Below, in pieces: positions 20,925-32,312 of a stretch of 64,000 bases of DNA. The position numbers and the translations under genes are program-made. How positions within the stretch are numbered: position 1 is the stretch's first letter; each line of letters starts with the position of its first letter. This DNA comes from Actinernus sp. WN-2022 (lineage: Eukaryota > Cnidaria > Anthozoa > Actiniaria > Actinernidae). The stretch is from NCBI GenBank assembly GCA_030867875.1, contig JAOWCC010001634.1, positions 135,186,022 through 135,250,021 of the forward strand, written 5' to 3'. The notes below the pieces were generated by a model that ran no database searches, was not told the origin of the DNA, and was given only the letters and a program-made list of their open reading frames with translations.

Positions 20925-21055
20925 TAACAGTATTAACAGTTTTATTTGCCAACAAAAAATAATAATAAATGATTACAAAAGTAATTAACAAAATGGCGAG
21001 GAAGCCCAAAAAGAAACCAGAAGGCTTATGAAGCATTGGGCTGCCTCTTTACAAT
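20925..21055 (-). repeat. Retroelement 3' end with TGTTAATAC tail
   Basis: On the minus strand, GGCAGCCCAATG and TTTTTGGGCTTCC can pair as a hairpin. They are followed by GGCAAATAAAACTG (polyadenylation-type signal) and three copies of tgttaatac. This is typical of LINE 3' ends; the hairpin resembles 59205-59250. Confidence 0.6.
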
Positions 21056-21816
21056 ATATGTGTATATAAAACAAAGTGGGAGTGGCGCGAAAAGAAAAAT
21101 AACAGAATGGAGAAAATCACACTAAGATAACAATTTATACAGTATTGAGGTAACACGTATATGAAAAAATTAATGAATAAATAATAAGCGATTTCAATGT
21201 TACAGTTACATGACGTAACTGTGACGTCATCAAGATGTCTACCGTAAATCAAATCATCGGAGTTTGTTTAGGTCGTCGGTCTTCATCATCCCACAAAAAA
21301 TCAATCTTCTATGTTGGAAAGTTTTGAAAATATAGCAAAGTGATAGATTTTAGGGTCATTTGTGCCAAGCGTGTTATCTTTTTATGATAGTCATGTTTTC
21401 TAAGCGTCGCGTCAAACACTGCAGGGGGGGGGGGGGGGGTACTGTTTTAGCATAGTTACTTTATATTCATATGTTATCGTCGCAGCCGCATTTCACTTAA
21501 ACGATTTTATATAATTATGACGTCACCGATCACGTGATACAACCATCCACCTAACAAATTTAAGGAAGTTGATATTAGTATTATGGTGTAATTAGCTTTT
21601 GTTTAAACTGTTATTTCTGTCAGAAAACATTTGTTAACGTTAGTTTATTTTCCGTTAAATGAAACAGGCCTTAACATGCTTGAGTACTTCCCTACACTAC
21701 CATTGTTGAATGAGTACGAGCTACACGTGCGAAAGTCAGCACAGACTGCTACCCATGGGAAGCAGCGGATGCAAGTAGATGACCAAAGTCCTCTCAGGGA
21801 TGGGTGTCTGCATGTT
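21056..21816. other. Non-coding region with a poly-G run
   Basis: A run of 16 G lies at 21424-21439. No gene is supported. Confidence 0.5.
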
Positions 21817-21818
21817 TG

Positions 21819-21889
21819 GAAAATCCGCCGATGGTGAACCATGTGGTTTAACATCAATAAACTACATGGTTCATCATCAGCGGATTTTT
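21819..21889. repeat. Hairpin of about 30-bp arms
   Basis: 'gaaaatccgccgatggtgaa' (21819) with ccatgtggtt pairs with 'aactacatggttcatcatca' followed by gcggatttttc (21860-21889), with a few mismatches. A foldback relic is likely. Confidence 0.65.
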
Positions 21890-22005
21890 CAGTCGCGCGC
21901 TACTCCCGAGTGTGGCAGAACTCATCAAAGGAGATGGGGAATCATGATGATCGATGCAAATACGGACATTGCCGTAATTAAAATTAATTAAGGGAAGCCC
22001 AAAGT

Positions 22006-22484
22006 GTGACACCCCGCACAGATCAATCAGTTACTTCAACAATCAAGAATCCAGATAAAGACCGATATGACATGTCATCGGAACAACCTACTTTAACTGA
22101 ATGGGAGCTGATAAAGGCAACTGGAAATGACATGAAGTTGTTAAATATACCCAAAGGTGGTGTCATATCACATTTGATAAAATTCAAGATGGAAACACAA
22201 GCCATGGGAAGTTTGTGAGAGAGCATGATACCCATGGCCAAGAAAAATCGCCTATCCCAGGCAGTGGTATTCCTCCAGATGTAAGAGAAATTCATGGTGA
22301 GAAGGACAGGAGTGTTGTTAAAAAAGAAAATCATGATATTGGTGCACTGCCTATTGATGGAAAGCCTTCTTCTCTCAGTGACACCGGAGGGAATACAATT
22401 CAAACCAAACCTGGCACAGCACAAGAAGGTACTTGGCGACACAAGGAGAGTCCTTTAAAAGACAGTAATTCTAGACATATATAA
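22006..22484 (+). pseudogene. Possible frameshifted coding remnant, function unknown
   Basis: Two overlapping plus-strand frames look protein-like in succession: 22006-22218 (contains LTEWELIKATGNDMKLLNIP) and a second frame that continues to 22484 (contains CHITFDKIQDGNTSHGKFVR and VREIHGEKDRSVVKKENHDI). Together they would need one frame change near 22150-22210. The product is polar and Lys/Asp/Gly-rich, with no domain I recognise. It could be a decayed exon or a retroelement gag piece, or chance. Confidence 0.25.
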
Positions 22485-22934
22485 GAAAGCAATGTCTAGC
22501 AAATACAGATGTATTTTGAAACGATGGACAGGTCACAGGTCCAAGATGGCGGCTAAGCTAAATAATGGAATATCACTTTTATCACGTGTACAAACAGGGC
22601 GAAGCGATCGATAGCACATGTTCAGATTTAACGGCTTCTCCAGTCTTTCTCACTGATGAAACTTACTAGAAAACTACCCAGTAATATACTTCAGCTGTAA
22701 TTGCTTAACCTACACATGTTTAAGGTTTTTAAAATCTTTTATTGATAAATAACAATTGAGAAAATTAAACTTTTCAAGTTCATCTGTTTATATATGTGGT
22801 CTCAGTCCGTTTGCGCTAATAAAAAAATAGAAAGTAGTGTCAGAACAATATTTGCGTCATAACCAATCAGAATAGTTCAGCCTTTCCCAGGGTCTTCTCT
22901 CGGAACTTACCGAGAAGACTCGGGGGACGAGGTT
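22485..22934. other. Non-coding region
   Basis: Nothing recognisable. Confidence 0.45.
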
Positions 22935-23712
22935 GGTCCCAAGGCGTTCCGGTTGATATTTTATCTGATTGCCTGTTGTTTGTACTGGTTTCTGACGTCA
23001 CAGTTCAATGGAGAAGTGTCAATCGTACGACCTCCTTATTAGGAAGTACAATTGGCCGCCATATGTACGTGTAGAGGGTCACAAAAGTACGCGAGGGAGG
23101 TCACCGTGCAAGAGACTCGTCCCAGCTTTCGATTGACCGTTAGTTTCCAAAATGGCGTAAGAAAGCAGCGATGAATCTTTCCGATCGAGTCTCACTCGTT
23201 TAATCAGCCATTTTTAAACTTTCAGCCTCACAAACTAAGTAGAGACCCATTCCCTTTTATACAAACACTATTAGAAACACTAAATCCCAACCCGTAACAT
23301 AAACCTAACCCTAACCGTCAGTAAATAAGTTCCCAGGTAAACGACGGTCTCGCCCACCCACAGGTAAACGAGTTCTCACTGACCTGGGGCTAGGATTTAT
23401 AGGCAAATGCCTAGTTTAAACCAAAATATAGTGGGAAAATTGAGAACAAAATAAATCGTTCTGGGGTTCGAACCCGAGTCCTCAAGATTGTAGACCAAGT
23501 GTGTTAACCACTACGCTAAGCGACCATCGGCGCTCGGTTTGCGACTAATTTTAATACACAACACTACCCGCAAACTGCGTGTCTCCTGTGCGAACATCAG
23601 TGACCTCCCTCGTGTACTTCAGTGACCCTCTACATGTACATTGTACTGTGACGTCAGAAACCAGTACAAACCACAGGTCCCAATAACCCAACCAGAACGC
23701 CTGGAACTTGGA
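22935..23712. mobile_element. Long inverted-repeat DNA element containing a tRNA-like segment
   Basis: 'gtttgtactggtttctgacg' (about 22978) followed by tcacagt recurs in reverse complement at about 23649-23671. The symmetry extends outward (about 22935-22975 with 23675-23712) and inward ('gtagagggtcac' at 23070 with 'gtgaccctctac' at about 23621). There is no transposase frame. The loop contains the tRNA-like promoter at 23464-23530. Confidence 0.6.
23464..23530 (-). repeat. tRNA-derived SINE head (A box and B box)
   Basis: On the minus strand TAGCGTAGTGG (A box, 23509-23519) and GGTTCGAACC (B box, 23465-23474) are 33 bases apart, matching internal RNA polymerase III promoters. The anticodon stem and acceptor arms do not pair properly, so it is a SINE head or tRNA relic rather than a working tRNA gene. 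Confidence 0.6.
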
Positions 23713-25314
23713 GCGACTCTTCAATCTGGCTTTACAAAACAACTGGACAGGTTGGACAGGTGCTACATGAAATTTTCGCTCCATCTTACTTTCGCAATTT
23801 TTGAGATGGCGCTATTTCGTAACCCTATATTTTCGCGATGTTGTGAATTCGTAGAAACAAATTGTATAAACTGACCAGATTAGTCACATTTTTGAATGAC
23901 GTTTTACTTTCGATTTATTTTGAAAATCGCGAAATTAAAGTGTCGCGAAAATTACATGTAATTTATATATATAAGGTAAGTTCTGAATTCCGCGTTTCGT
24001 AAACAAGTCATATTGAAAAACAGTAAACTGCATCGTTTTCAGGGTAACAAATATATCTATTTTTAATGAAAAGTCCGCAAGGTGAAATAACGAATACAGG
24101 TGGCCTAAATTCTAACCGAGCCAACTGCCTCTTGCTAGCTACGGGCCTGGATGTTGCAGGAAATAGACATGCTCTATTCAATTCCATAAGTTGCACAATC
24201 GTTCAACACGTTGACTCGCTTCGTTCAACATTGTATAATCGGCTTTAAGGTCTTTTTTAAACTTGGTTAGGAGTGCCAGCCTTCCTTTTGTATTTTTTCC
24301 GGTTCTTTTTTCTTAACTTTACACTTTAAATCAACCCAATCGCCTGAACGTTTCCTTGGACAACTGAATAAGCAAAAACAATGTACTTTCAAAAATGCTG
24401 TAGACAATAATTCCCCTTAAAATGTTATCTTCGCGTTGATTATAGAGGCGACACTGTTGTTTAAACATTGTCGCAGGCGAGTTGTCATAGCAACTCACTT
24501 ACAGAGATTTTCCAAGTATTTATCACAAGTATTTTAACTACAAGCTCGACATAACATAATTGCTATGGTTTTCCTGAAATCTCCAAAATGCTAAAGGACG
24601 ACCGATGGAAATAGACCAAAAAGTTAGTACCTACACCTTATACAGGATACCCAGACATTTGCAGGAAAAAATAGGTACTTGAAGCCTGAAATTAAAAATT
24701 CCCTGACTTTTCATTGAAACTGAATTTCCCTGGCCATGAAATCCTAAATTCCCTGACCTAGAAGCAGCAGAATTCCAGTGTGGTTTATCCGTTCCGCAAA
24801 GCTGCAGTTATAACCATAATCCTTCGTCGTGTCGTTTTTTTAAAAATAGGTTTAAACAATCTCATCTTAAAGGTATATGAAACACATCAGCTAAATTTGG
24901 TATATACTTCTTTAAAACTGTTTTTAACCTATGGAAATAACCCAAGAGGGTGCTATTCTTGGCGGTATTGACGCATTTTTGGTTAAAGGAGCATTGTCAA
25001 CTCCAAAGGGATAAACTTTCTCGTGACCAAAGACGAACACAACTATACCCAGATTAGAAGAGTATGTTTTCCAGGTATACTGTAGCTGAGACTGTTTTGA
25101 TGAAGGATGTCAAAGATTCGAGTGGCGAAAAGTACTGCTTTAATTAAGAAGAAATTTAGAGCAACTTGTAAAAGTAACATTTCGTAATCCGATTTAATCT
25201 TTGCCATACTCTATCAAAACCGTTCGAAATCATACAGGATATTCAGAAGTTATTCTCTTCTATCTCGGGTGTTATTTTTGTAATTTTCTCTTCAAGAAAC
25301 TCGATGACCCAATA
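23713..25314. other. Non-coding AT-rich region
   Basis: No gene seen. At 24690-24760 'aattccctgac' is repeated three times, a degenerate local repeat. Confidence 0.45.
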
Positions 25315-25583
25315 GGCCTTTTGCAGGAAACAGTCACGTGCTGATATATCACTTCAATAACCAATGAATTGAGCTCGTGCTCCCATGGGAAAGGTTTTAC
25401 TGGAAACAGTCACGTGCTGATATATCACTTCAATAACCAATGAATTGCGCTCGTGCTCCCATGGGAAAGGTTTTACTGGGTGGCAAACGAACTTCAAAAA
25501 GCTGTTTTAGAAAGATCGACAATCGAATGAAGTCAGATTTTGTTGCCATGTACAACCACATGATTGCATTCCTGCAAAAGGCC
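25315..25583. mobile_element. MITE with 15-bp TIRs and an internal tandem duplication
   Basis: GGCCTTTTGCAGGAA (25315-25329) is exactly repeated in reverse complement at 25569-25583. The interior begins with a 76-bp unit present twice in tandem (25326-25401 and 25402-25477), differing by one base (gagctc versus gcgctc). The second copy is followed by unique sequence. Non-coding. Confidence 0.65.
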
Positions 25584-26378
25584 CATTTACTGACAGTGCC
25601 CTTCTCACTATGATCATAGTTAATAGTGGAATGGTTATGAAACCCAGCGACCATCTTTGTTATAAGTCTTTGTTCGCTTTTTTCAACCGTTACCTAGACT
25701 TTCTCAAAGTCCTTCTTAGCGCCCCGCACGCAGGACTTTTCCCACTTGCAGCGCGCCAAATTTACCGGTTGATTTTTCAACCGGAGGCGTGGCTTATGAC
25801 GTACTAAGATTTGCCCAATCACAAAGCGTCAATTCTTCAGGCATTGTATGTTGACGTGTCAAGTCAGTCGACCGTGGATGTGGTATTTACAATTTGATTG
25901 TACTCAGAAAGAGTTTGTCAAAGGCGCGAAATGTAAGCTCCGTCCCTGAAACGTGTTTTCGCGCTAAAACATAATCCCCCGATTCAATTTCCTGCAAGTG
26001 AAACAAGTAGAACTCGCCTCTCCCTTCGATTCTCGCGCTCGATTTTTGACCCAGTAATCGCTTATCCAGTGACTCAGCGAGTTCGACATGAAGCAAGTCT
26101 AACCGTTACCGTGCACACAACACAATAGAAATTCAAATACGTTAATCAATCAACCAATAGAAATGTGTGGGTTCAGTCGTTCAGGGGATGCTAATGAACT
26201 GAGTGACCGTGCACAATCTTTTGTCTTACCCCCTTCCAACATAAATCGCAGCGCCTTTGTCAGCCCCTTTGAAGTTTGCCGGGTTTCCTAACCATTCCAT
26301 TCTATTAACTATGCTATGATATAGTAACTGTTAGTAGCCGATCTAAATTACACAGGCTTGCTACACAGTCTGTAATTT
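25584..26378. other. Non-coding 3' flank of the zinc-finger gene
   Basis: Likely contains the 3' UTR of the minus-strand gene that ends at 26379. No clear AATAAA lies in the first 100 bases downstream. Repeats are not obvious. Confidence 0.45.
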
Positions 26379-29300
26379 TCACTTCAAGTGAGTCCAGAGG
26401 TGACGGTTCAGCTGATGTGACCTCGAGAAAGCCTTCTCGCACTGAGTACACTTATAGGATTTGACTCTACTGCGAACCTTAACAGGACTTGTAAGATTTG
26501 ACCTCTCTGTTAACGTCCCACTGCCCTGTTCACATTCATACGCCTTCTCATTGGTATGAGTTCGAAGGTGTCGTACAAGATAACGGGACCGCGAAAACGT
26601 CTTACTGCAAATTTCACACGTATGGAGCTTTGATTCTTCTTTCTCATCTTCTGTTTCTGCAGTCATGACATCTTGATTTCCTTCCAAGTCTTCCTCCTTC
26701 TCTTGTTCTGCAGAGGACAACGCTTCAGTTTCTTGCGAGCCACTATCAGTACTCTCCGATTTCTCAACTTTTATCTCCGATATAGAAGACTCAACATTAG
26801 GGACCTCTCTTACTACTTTTCTCACGGTCTCTGGCTTTCGACTGCGCCTTCTAGCTGCCAAACGTTTCGGTGCTGCATGAGTTCGTAGATGCGTGGCGAG
26901 AGCGTTTGATCTTGGAAACCCCTTATCGCAAAGGTAACACTTGAATGGCCTCACTCCATCGTGGACTCTAAGATGACTTTTCAGATTGGAACTGTCAGAA
27001 AATGATTTGTCGCAATGATTGCATCTGTAAGGCTTTTCGTTCGTGTGGATTCGCATATGCCTCGTAAGCCCGCTAGACCACGGAAAAACCTTTCCACAGT
27101 AACTACAAAGGTTGACTTTTTCGCCCTTGTTAGTTGAGCGGGTTCTTTTGGTAACTCGATCTTGAAATAATCTTATGCTCACTGTTACGGAGTGATGGAA
27201 ACTTTCATCTTCCCCAACACTTTCTTTAGTTCCTTCTATTTCATCGTTAATATTTCCTTCCCTGGTCAATTCCGTTTGACGATGGATCACTTTATCAGAA
27301 TTAGGAACAGAACTGCCAATCGTATTTGAGCCCTTAGAACCTGATATATTTTTCATTTCAACTGTGTTACTGTTATTGACCGACGTGACTCCATCAGATC
27401 CTAGTACATCAGAAGTACATAGCTTACCATCATTCGAGGTAGCTCCCTCCAAAATGTCCAATCTTGTAGAGATACTATTACATTCTGTTTTCTTCCCTAA
27501 TAACTGTTGTCTGAGAGCAGCTTCATCCAAAGATTCATAAAAGGCCTTTCTCTTTGCATGGGTTTGAAGGTGGGTATTAAGCCGACTTGTTCGCCAAAAT
27601 GCCTTCTCACAGTGTGGACATTTGAAACGCTTTTCGCCAAAATGTATCTTTGTATGACTTTTATAGTTTGATCCATCGGTGAATGCCTTCCCACAGACTG
27701 CACAAACATATGGCTTTTCATTGGTATGAATCTTTCGGTGTCTTGAAAGCCCGCTTGCCCACTTGAACTCTCGATCACATACTGGACACTTATAAGACTT
27801 TCCCGTAGACTCACGCCTTTCAGGTGTGCTCTTTGTTTGGACAATGATAGGATCAACCGGTTGACCTTTTGGGAGAATTTTGACGAAGCCAGATGGTAAG
27901 GACTCACTCTGATTCTGAACATCTGCCAGATCCCCATTCACAGTTTCTTGATTATCTTGGGTACCTACGCACGTATTACTAGACTGTACCTCAGCTACTG
28001 GTATATCCAGTGGATGCCGAGTGCGAAGATGTCTTTTTAGGCGACATGGTACATTGAATGTTTTCTCACAAAATCTGCATTTGTAGGGCTTGCCTTCGTG
28101 GTATCTTAGGTGACTAGTGAGATTAGATTTGTCAGAGAATGCTTTATCACAGTAGGTACAGGCATACGGCTTCTCCTTAGTGTGGGTTCGAAGGTGCCGC
28201 TCAAGTGCACAAGACCACCGAAATATCTTTCCACAGTATGAACACGTGCATATTTTATTGGCTTTCTCATCACATGCGTTACTTTCCACTTTTTCAAACT
28301 CGTCCCTTGTAATTGGTTCCTTTCCGGCTTCAACTGAATCAAAGACTTCCAACCCTTCTTCTCCAGGAGTACTATCTTGTGCTCTGATATTTTCTGACCG
28401 CTCATTTCCCACTTGCTCTCGTGTATCTTCATTTTCTCTGCGCTGCTCCAAGAGGTCTGTCACGAGTACTTCCATCCGTTTGAATAAAGATCTGACACTG
28501 GTGGGCTTGTCTTCTCCTGATCGAGTACTGACATCCTTTTCGTTTTCATCTCCATGCATTGTTATCAACTCCTCATTCTGCAGTTCAGCACCTTGAGGCA
28601 TATTCTGGATGTCATCCATCGGAATTCCTATTGCGTAGTAAGGTTCGTTTTCAGTAGAACTCGTTTTATTTTCCACGGCTGTATTCCCAACATTAACCAA
28701 ACTTTTTTCCGCACTTACATGAACATCGCGCTCTAAACTTGCGCTGGACTTTGGTTCTCCTTGAACCTCTGCTAATTCAGTCTCATGCAAAGCCTCCTTT
28801 TGGATTTGTAACGTGGAACTACTCTGGGTTTCGTTTGTCCCTGGTACTTCAGTGTCATAAACCTTTTCCTTATACTCAGAACCAATAAGTTCTCTGTTCT
28901 CTTGAACAGCTAAAATCCTTTCAAACTTAGGTGCTTTAGGAAGCTCTTCGATTCCCGCAACTTCTTCACCGCTCCTCGCTAACTTTGCGCTCAAGATTGT
29001 CACTTGCTTCACCGTAATGGCTTCGGAGTTTCCAGAACTCATTGATCGCACTTTTTTCATATGAGATCTAAGGTGGAAAATGAGTCGGTTTCTTCTCGGG
29101 AAAGCTCTCTCGCAGTGCGCGCATTTGAAGGGCTTATAACCAGTATGAACTTTTATGTGACTAGAAAGATTAGACCTATCCGAGAATTTCTTATCACAGT
29201 GAGTACACGCAAAAGGTTTCTCGTTGGTATGGATACGAATATGCCTGGACAGATGACTCAACAATCCGAAGATTTTCCCACAATATGAACAACTGTGAAC

Positions 29301-30086
29301 TTTCGGATCTTTCGCCACTTTTGCAGCACGTTTTCTTTTAGCAATACGAACTACTTTTCTCACAACTGGACTCTCCTTTGCTTCCGCACTATCAGTGGAT
29401 AGGATACGATTCCCCAATTCTTCTTTTGCTTCTAGTTTTGAGATTTCACTCTGGGGTAAGCACATGGAAGGCAGTTCTTTATCATGAATGCTAAGATGAC
29501 TGTTCAGATGACTGGGTCTTAAAAACGCTTTAGTACAGTAGGTACACCTGTAGGGCTTTTCACCTGTGTGAATTTTAGAATGGCTGACAAGGTTCGAGTT
29601 ATCTGAAAATGTTTTGCCGCACACCGCGCACATGAATGGTTTTTCATTGGTATGTGTACGAAGGTGCCTACCAAGGGCACTCGACCATCGAAACTGCTTC
29701 ATACAGTATGTGCATCGGTATTTCCCCTTACTTTTCTGGGAAGTCCTGCCTTCTTTACTGTCTTTACGCTTTTGAGACATCATATCTTTACTGGAAGTTC
29801 CTGAAGGTGCCGTTGTTTCCAAAGTTTCATCTTGATCATCAGATATGGAACATTCACTGTCTTTCGAATGGTCTTCGCCTTCGAGGTTTTCACCATCAAT
29901 CAAGTCAATACTTCCAGCTAAGTTTAACTGAACTTCATACCTGTCCCGAGTAAGTTCAACATTAATTACTTTGATATGATTCACTATAATCTCCATCGGC
30001 TTTTCATGGTAGTTACTCCCAAGGATGGTTTCCAATTCAGCATTATCCTGTGCAAGTGATGTGTGTTCTATCTCTGGATCACCCAT
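26379..30086 (-). CDS. Single-exon C2H2 zinc-finger protein with six triplet blocks (1235 aa)
   Basis: A probable nuclear, sequence-specific DNA-binding protein. Fingers occur as six blocks of three at residues about 122-201, 264-342, 613-691, 765-843, 992-1070 and 1155-1233, joined by acidic, Ser/Glu-rich linkers. Most fingers use CxxC-12-HxxxH spacing with TNEKP or TGEKP linkers. In each block the first finger resembles '[16 protein letters not shown]', the second 'CDK.FSD.SNL.SH', and the third is more variable. The middle finger of block six is degenerate: its second Cys and its His residues are lost. Basic stretches (RIAKRKR near 247; RRRSRKP near 1079) may be nuclear-import signals. The start ATG has a favourable context (A at -3, G at +4). 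No KRAB, SCAN or BTB domain is seen. A host gene is likely; it could be an intronless retrocopy or a lineage-expanded family member. Confidence 0.9.
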   Translation of the reverse strand: MGDPEIEHTSLAQDNAELETILGSNYHEKPMEIIVNHIKVINVELTRDRYEVQLNLAGSIDLIDGENLEGEDHSKDSECSISDDQDETLETTAPSGTSSKDMMSQKRKDSKEGRTSQKSKGKYRCTYCMKQFRWSSALGRHLRTHTNEKPFMCAVCGKTFSDNSNLVSHSKIHTGEKPYRCTYCTKAFLRPSHLNSHLSIHDKELPSMCLPQSEISKLEAKEELGNRILSTDSAEAKESPVVRKVVRIAKRKRAAKVAKDPKVHSCSYCGKIFGLLSHLSRHIRIHTNEKPFACTHCDKKFSDRSNLSSHIKVHTGYKPFKCAHCERAFPRRNRLIFHLRSHMKKVRSMSSGNSEAITVKQVTILSAKLARSGEEVAGIEELPKAPKFERILAVQENRELIGSEYKEKVYDTEVPGTNETQSSSTLQIQKEALHETELAEVQGEPKSSASLERDVHVSAEKSLVNVGNTAVENKTSSTENEPYYAIGIPMDDIQNMPQGAELQNEELITMHGDENEKDVSTRSGEDKPTSVRSLFKRMEVLVTDLLEQRRENEDTREQVGNERSENIRAQDSTPGEEGLEVFDSVEAGKEPITRDEFEKVESNACDEKANKICTCSYCGKIFRWSCALERHLRTHTKEKPYACTYCDKAFSDKSNLTSHLRYHEGKPYKCRFCEKTFNVPCRLKRHLRTRHPLDIPVAEVQSSNTCVGTQDNQETVNGDLADVQNQSESLPSGFVKILPKGQPVDPIIVQTKSTPERRESTGKSYKCPVCDREFKWASGLSRHRKIHTNEKPYVCAVCGKAFTDGSNYKSHTKIHFGEKRFKCPHCEKAFWRTSRLNTHLQTHAKRKAFYESLDEAALRQQLLGKKTECNSISTRLDILEGATSNDGKLCTSDVLGSDGVTSVNNSNTVEMKNISGSKGSNTIGSSVPNSDKVIHRQTELTREGNINDEIEGTKESVGEDESFHHSVTVSIRLFQDRVTKRTRSTNKGEKVNLCSYCGKVFPWSSGLTRHMRIHTNEKPYRCNHCDKSFSDSSNLKSHLRVHDGVRPFKCYLCDKGFPRSNALATHLRTHAAPKRLAARRRSRKPETVRKVVREVPNVESSISEIKVEKSESTDSGSQETEALSSAEQEKEEDLEGNQDVMTAETEDEKEESKLHTCEICSKTFSRSRYLVRHLRTHTNEKAYECEQGSGTLTERSNLTSPVKVRSRVKSYKCTQCEKAFSRSHQLNRHLWTHLK

Positions 30087-30365
30087 TTTTGCGATGTCCT
30101 CTGGCTGTGTTCAGTACTGTTAACAACAGTAATAGCGGAGTCGTTGATGTACCAACCAAACGTAGTCAACACTGTTCTCACTTCACTGCTCATTCGTCCT
30201 TAGAACACGTGTCTAGTTGGTGACAATTTTTACCTTCAGCGAGACTCCTCATTTATTTACCTGTGATTAAAATGGGGCAAAAAAGACAAACTTAGGACTT
30301 GTGAAGTCGTCATAGGCACTAATGCCCAGGCCCGAGTTCCTCGAAGCTCGATATCATTAATCCTA
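30087..30365. other. Upstream flank of the zinc-finger gene
   Basis: The presumed 5' UTR and promoter. No TATA box stands out. A second palindrome-rich element begins immediately upstream at 30366. Confidence 0.4.
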
Positions 30366-31146
30366 CCCTGGGTTCCGGAGGCTTGAAGAAATAAAGGCAA
30401 AGAGGCGTGAGAAGAGGAGAGAAGAAAAAGAAGAGCCTCTGGCGTTATCCGTTGAGAATCTCACTACCATGCGCTGTGTTTCAATCAAGAAAACACGTCA
30501 AACCGGTTTTGCTGGGCCATTGGTAAGCCAATGAAAATTACTGTTACATCCAGCACTCACGGAGGGACGAGGTTCAAATTCTGAACTTAAAGTGCCTATG
30601 AAGCTTATTTTTTTATTTTAGATAACAATTCTACATCAAGTGAATAGTAGAATGATACAATATATCTTGCTTTGAATGCTGTGCCGCTGAGTTAAGGTTG
30701 TTTTAATATCCAAAATGCTAATTACATGACGTCAGGGGAGGCATCAATTATTATACAATTTTTTTGTTACAATTAAACAATTTTTTTAAATTATCAGTGT
30801 TATACCCATGGTTGAAATAAAATGATATTAGAAATTTGTTTTCTTATATCAGTAGAAACGCCCATTCACAACCACTAAGAAGTGATTGCAGATGCCTCCC
30901 CTGACGTCATGTAATTAGCATTTTGGATATTAAAACCTCCTTAACTCAGCGGCACAGCATTCAAAGCAAAATATATTTTACCATTCTACTATTCACTTGA
31001 TTTAGAATTGATATCTAAAATAAATAAATAAGCTTCATAGGCACTTTAATGTTCGCATGGAAGGGAGATTCTCAACGGCTAATGCCAGAGGCTCTTCTGT
31101 TACTTCTCTCTCTTCTTCTCGGCCTTTTATTTCTTCGAACCTGGGG
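30366..31146. mobile_element. Foldback element with arms over 250 bp
   Basis: The inner arms are about 160 bp: 30589-30747 ('aaagtgcctatgaagctt', 'ccgctgagttaaggttg', 'ctaattacatgacgtcaggg') and the reverse complement at 30890-31048. The outer arms (30366-30472 and about 31065-31146) also pair ('gcctctggc', 'gttgagaatctc', 'gaagaaataaa'). The left arm carries an extra insertion of about 115 bp (30473-30588). No coding. A transcript would form long double-stranded RNA. Confidence 0.75.
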
Positions 31147-31153
31147 CACCCTG

Positions 31154-31454
31154 CCCGGGGGGGGACTCCCATATAAAAGGGGTAGGGATGCTCGTCGGAC
31201 ATTTTCGATTTGACCCCTAAGAGGTACTAAAATGGGCGTGGCTCAAGCTTATTTTGACCCCTAAAAGATAATAAAAAATGTAAATTGATAACAGCTTTTT
31301 TGTTCAATTGACACCTGACCCCTAAAAGGTACCGCTTTACATAGAAATGTCTGTGTTTGATGGTGGATACCCTAAGTGGTACCAAACTCCTGATTTTGAC
31401 CCCTAAAAGGTACGACGAGCATCCATGTACCCCTCACATAAGGGAGTCCCCCCC
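31154..31454. mobile_element. MITE of the GGGGACTCCC family, copy 1
   Basis: G-rich GGGGGGGACTCCC at the left and GGGAGTCCCCCCC at the right form TIRs. The interior repeats 'gacccctaa(a/g)aggta' about five times. GGGGCACCCTG directly flanks both sides (31143-31153 and 31455-31465), a possible 11-bp target duplication. A second copy lies at 39104-39405. Confidence 0.75.
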
Positions 31455-31465
31455 GGGGCACCCTG

Positions 31466-31943
31466 GCTACGTTATTCCAGGATTACATTTTAACCGAGGA
31501 TGTTGGTTCTCTTGGTAAAAGGTGTATTTTATATGCTAGGATTACAAGTAGAAAGGTACTACTCATTCCTCGTCAAACAATAGATTTTTAATCCCAAATC
31601 AGTAGTCCACGAGATAGAAAATCGAACTAAAGATTGTCCTTAATCCTGGATTAGCTTAATAGGGCCTCGAGAAACAGAGCCCAGGTTGTATTCCCACAAA
31701 ATCAAATATGAAAAGTCTGTACATGTGGGAAGCGGCTAAACTGACCAATGTCATGCCTGACTTTAGCTATTTTGTTGTCAAACAGCAATATTAACATTTA
31801 GATTATTTGTTAATTATAATATAAATTACGGGAGCATTCAACCTCATTCCCAGGGGTCTTTACGGTCGAAATAACCCCATGCCACACCCTCTCGCGCTCA
31901 CTTCAAATGTGCGCGTTTAGGGCGAGTTGTCTTAACCCCGCAA
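31466..31943. other. Non-coding region
   Basis: No gene recognised. Low-complexity AT-rich sequence lies around 31800-31830. Confidence 0.45.
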
Positions 31944-31945
31944 TA

Positions 31946-32310
31946 GGGACTTTAAGATACTACGACGGCGACGGCTGCGACGACGTGATGTGAAAAATGG
32001 CGTTATCGATAATTAGTTTATTATCGTTACTTTTCTTCGACTTTTGTTGCATTTCTCATCCACGTTTTTGAAAAAATAGAATGTGCACAGAGTTCCGTTT
32101 AGGCCGAACGAATAGCAGTGCCATTTACGTTTTCAGGTTCTCGTTCTCTACGGAACGTAAAATCAGCGTTTTCACGTCGTGTTTTTGCAGACAACGGCTA
32201 AAATGAATGCAGCTACATGCATTTTCACGTGCAGTTATTGTATTTTGTAATTAAATCCATTGTTTCACCGCGTTGCCGTCGACGTTGCCGTCGTGGTATC
32301 TTAAAGTCCC
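31946..32310. mobile_element. MITE with GGGACTTTAAGATAC TIRs and TA duplication
   Basis: The left end GGGACTTTAAGATACTACGA and the right end (reverse complement of GGGACTTTAAGATACCACGA) match except for one base. A GACGGCGACG-rich stretch follows on both sides. TA lies directly outside both ends (31944-31945 and 32311-32312), as in Tc1/mariner-derived MITEs. Confidence 0.7.
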
Positions 32311-32312
32311 TA

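Noticed and set aside
22023..22442. Minus-strand open frame of 139 codons
   Set aside because: Composition looks like the antisense of the plus-strand text and has no domain.
23295..23315. CCTAACCCTAACC as an interstitial telomere
   Set aside because: Only two units; similar short runs near 41468 and 55166 are also too short.
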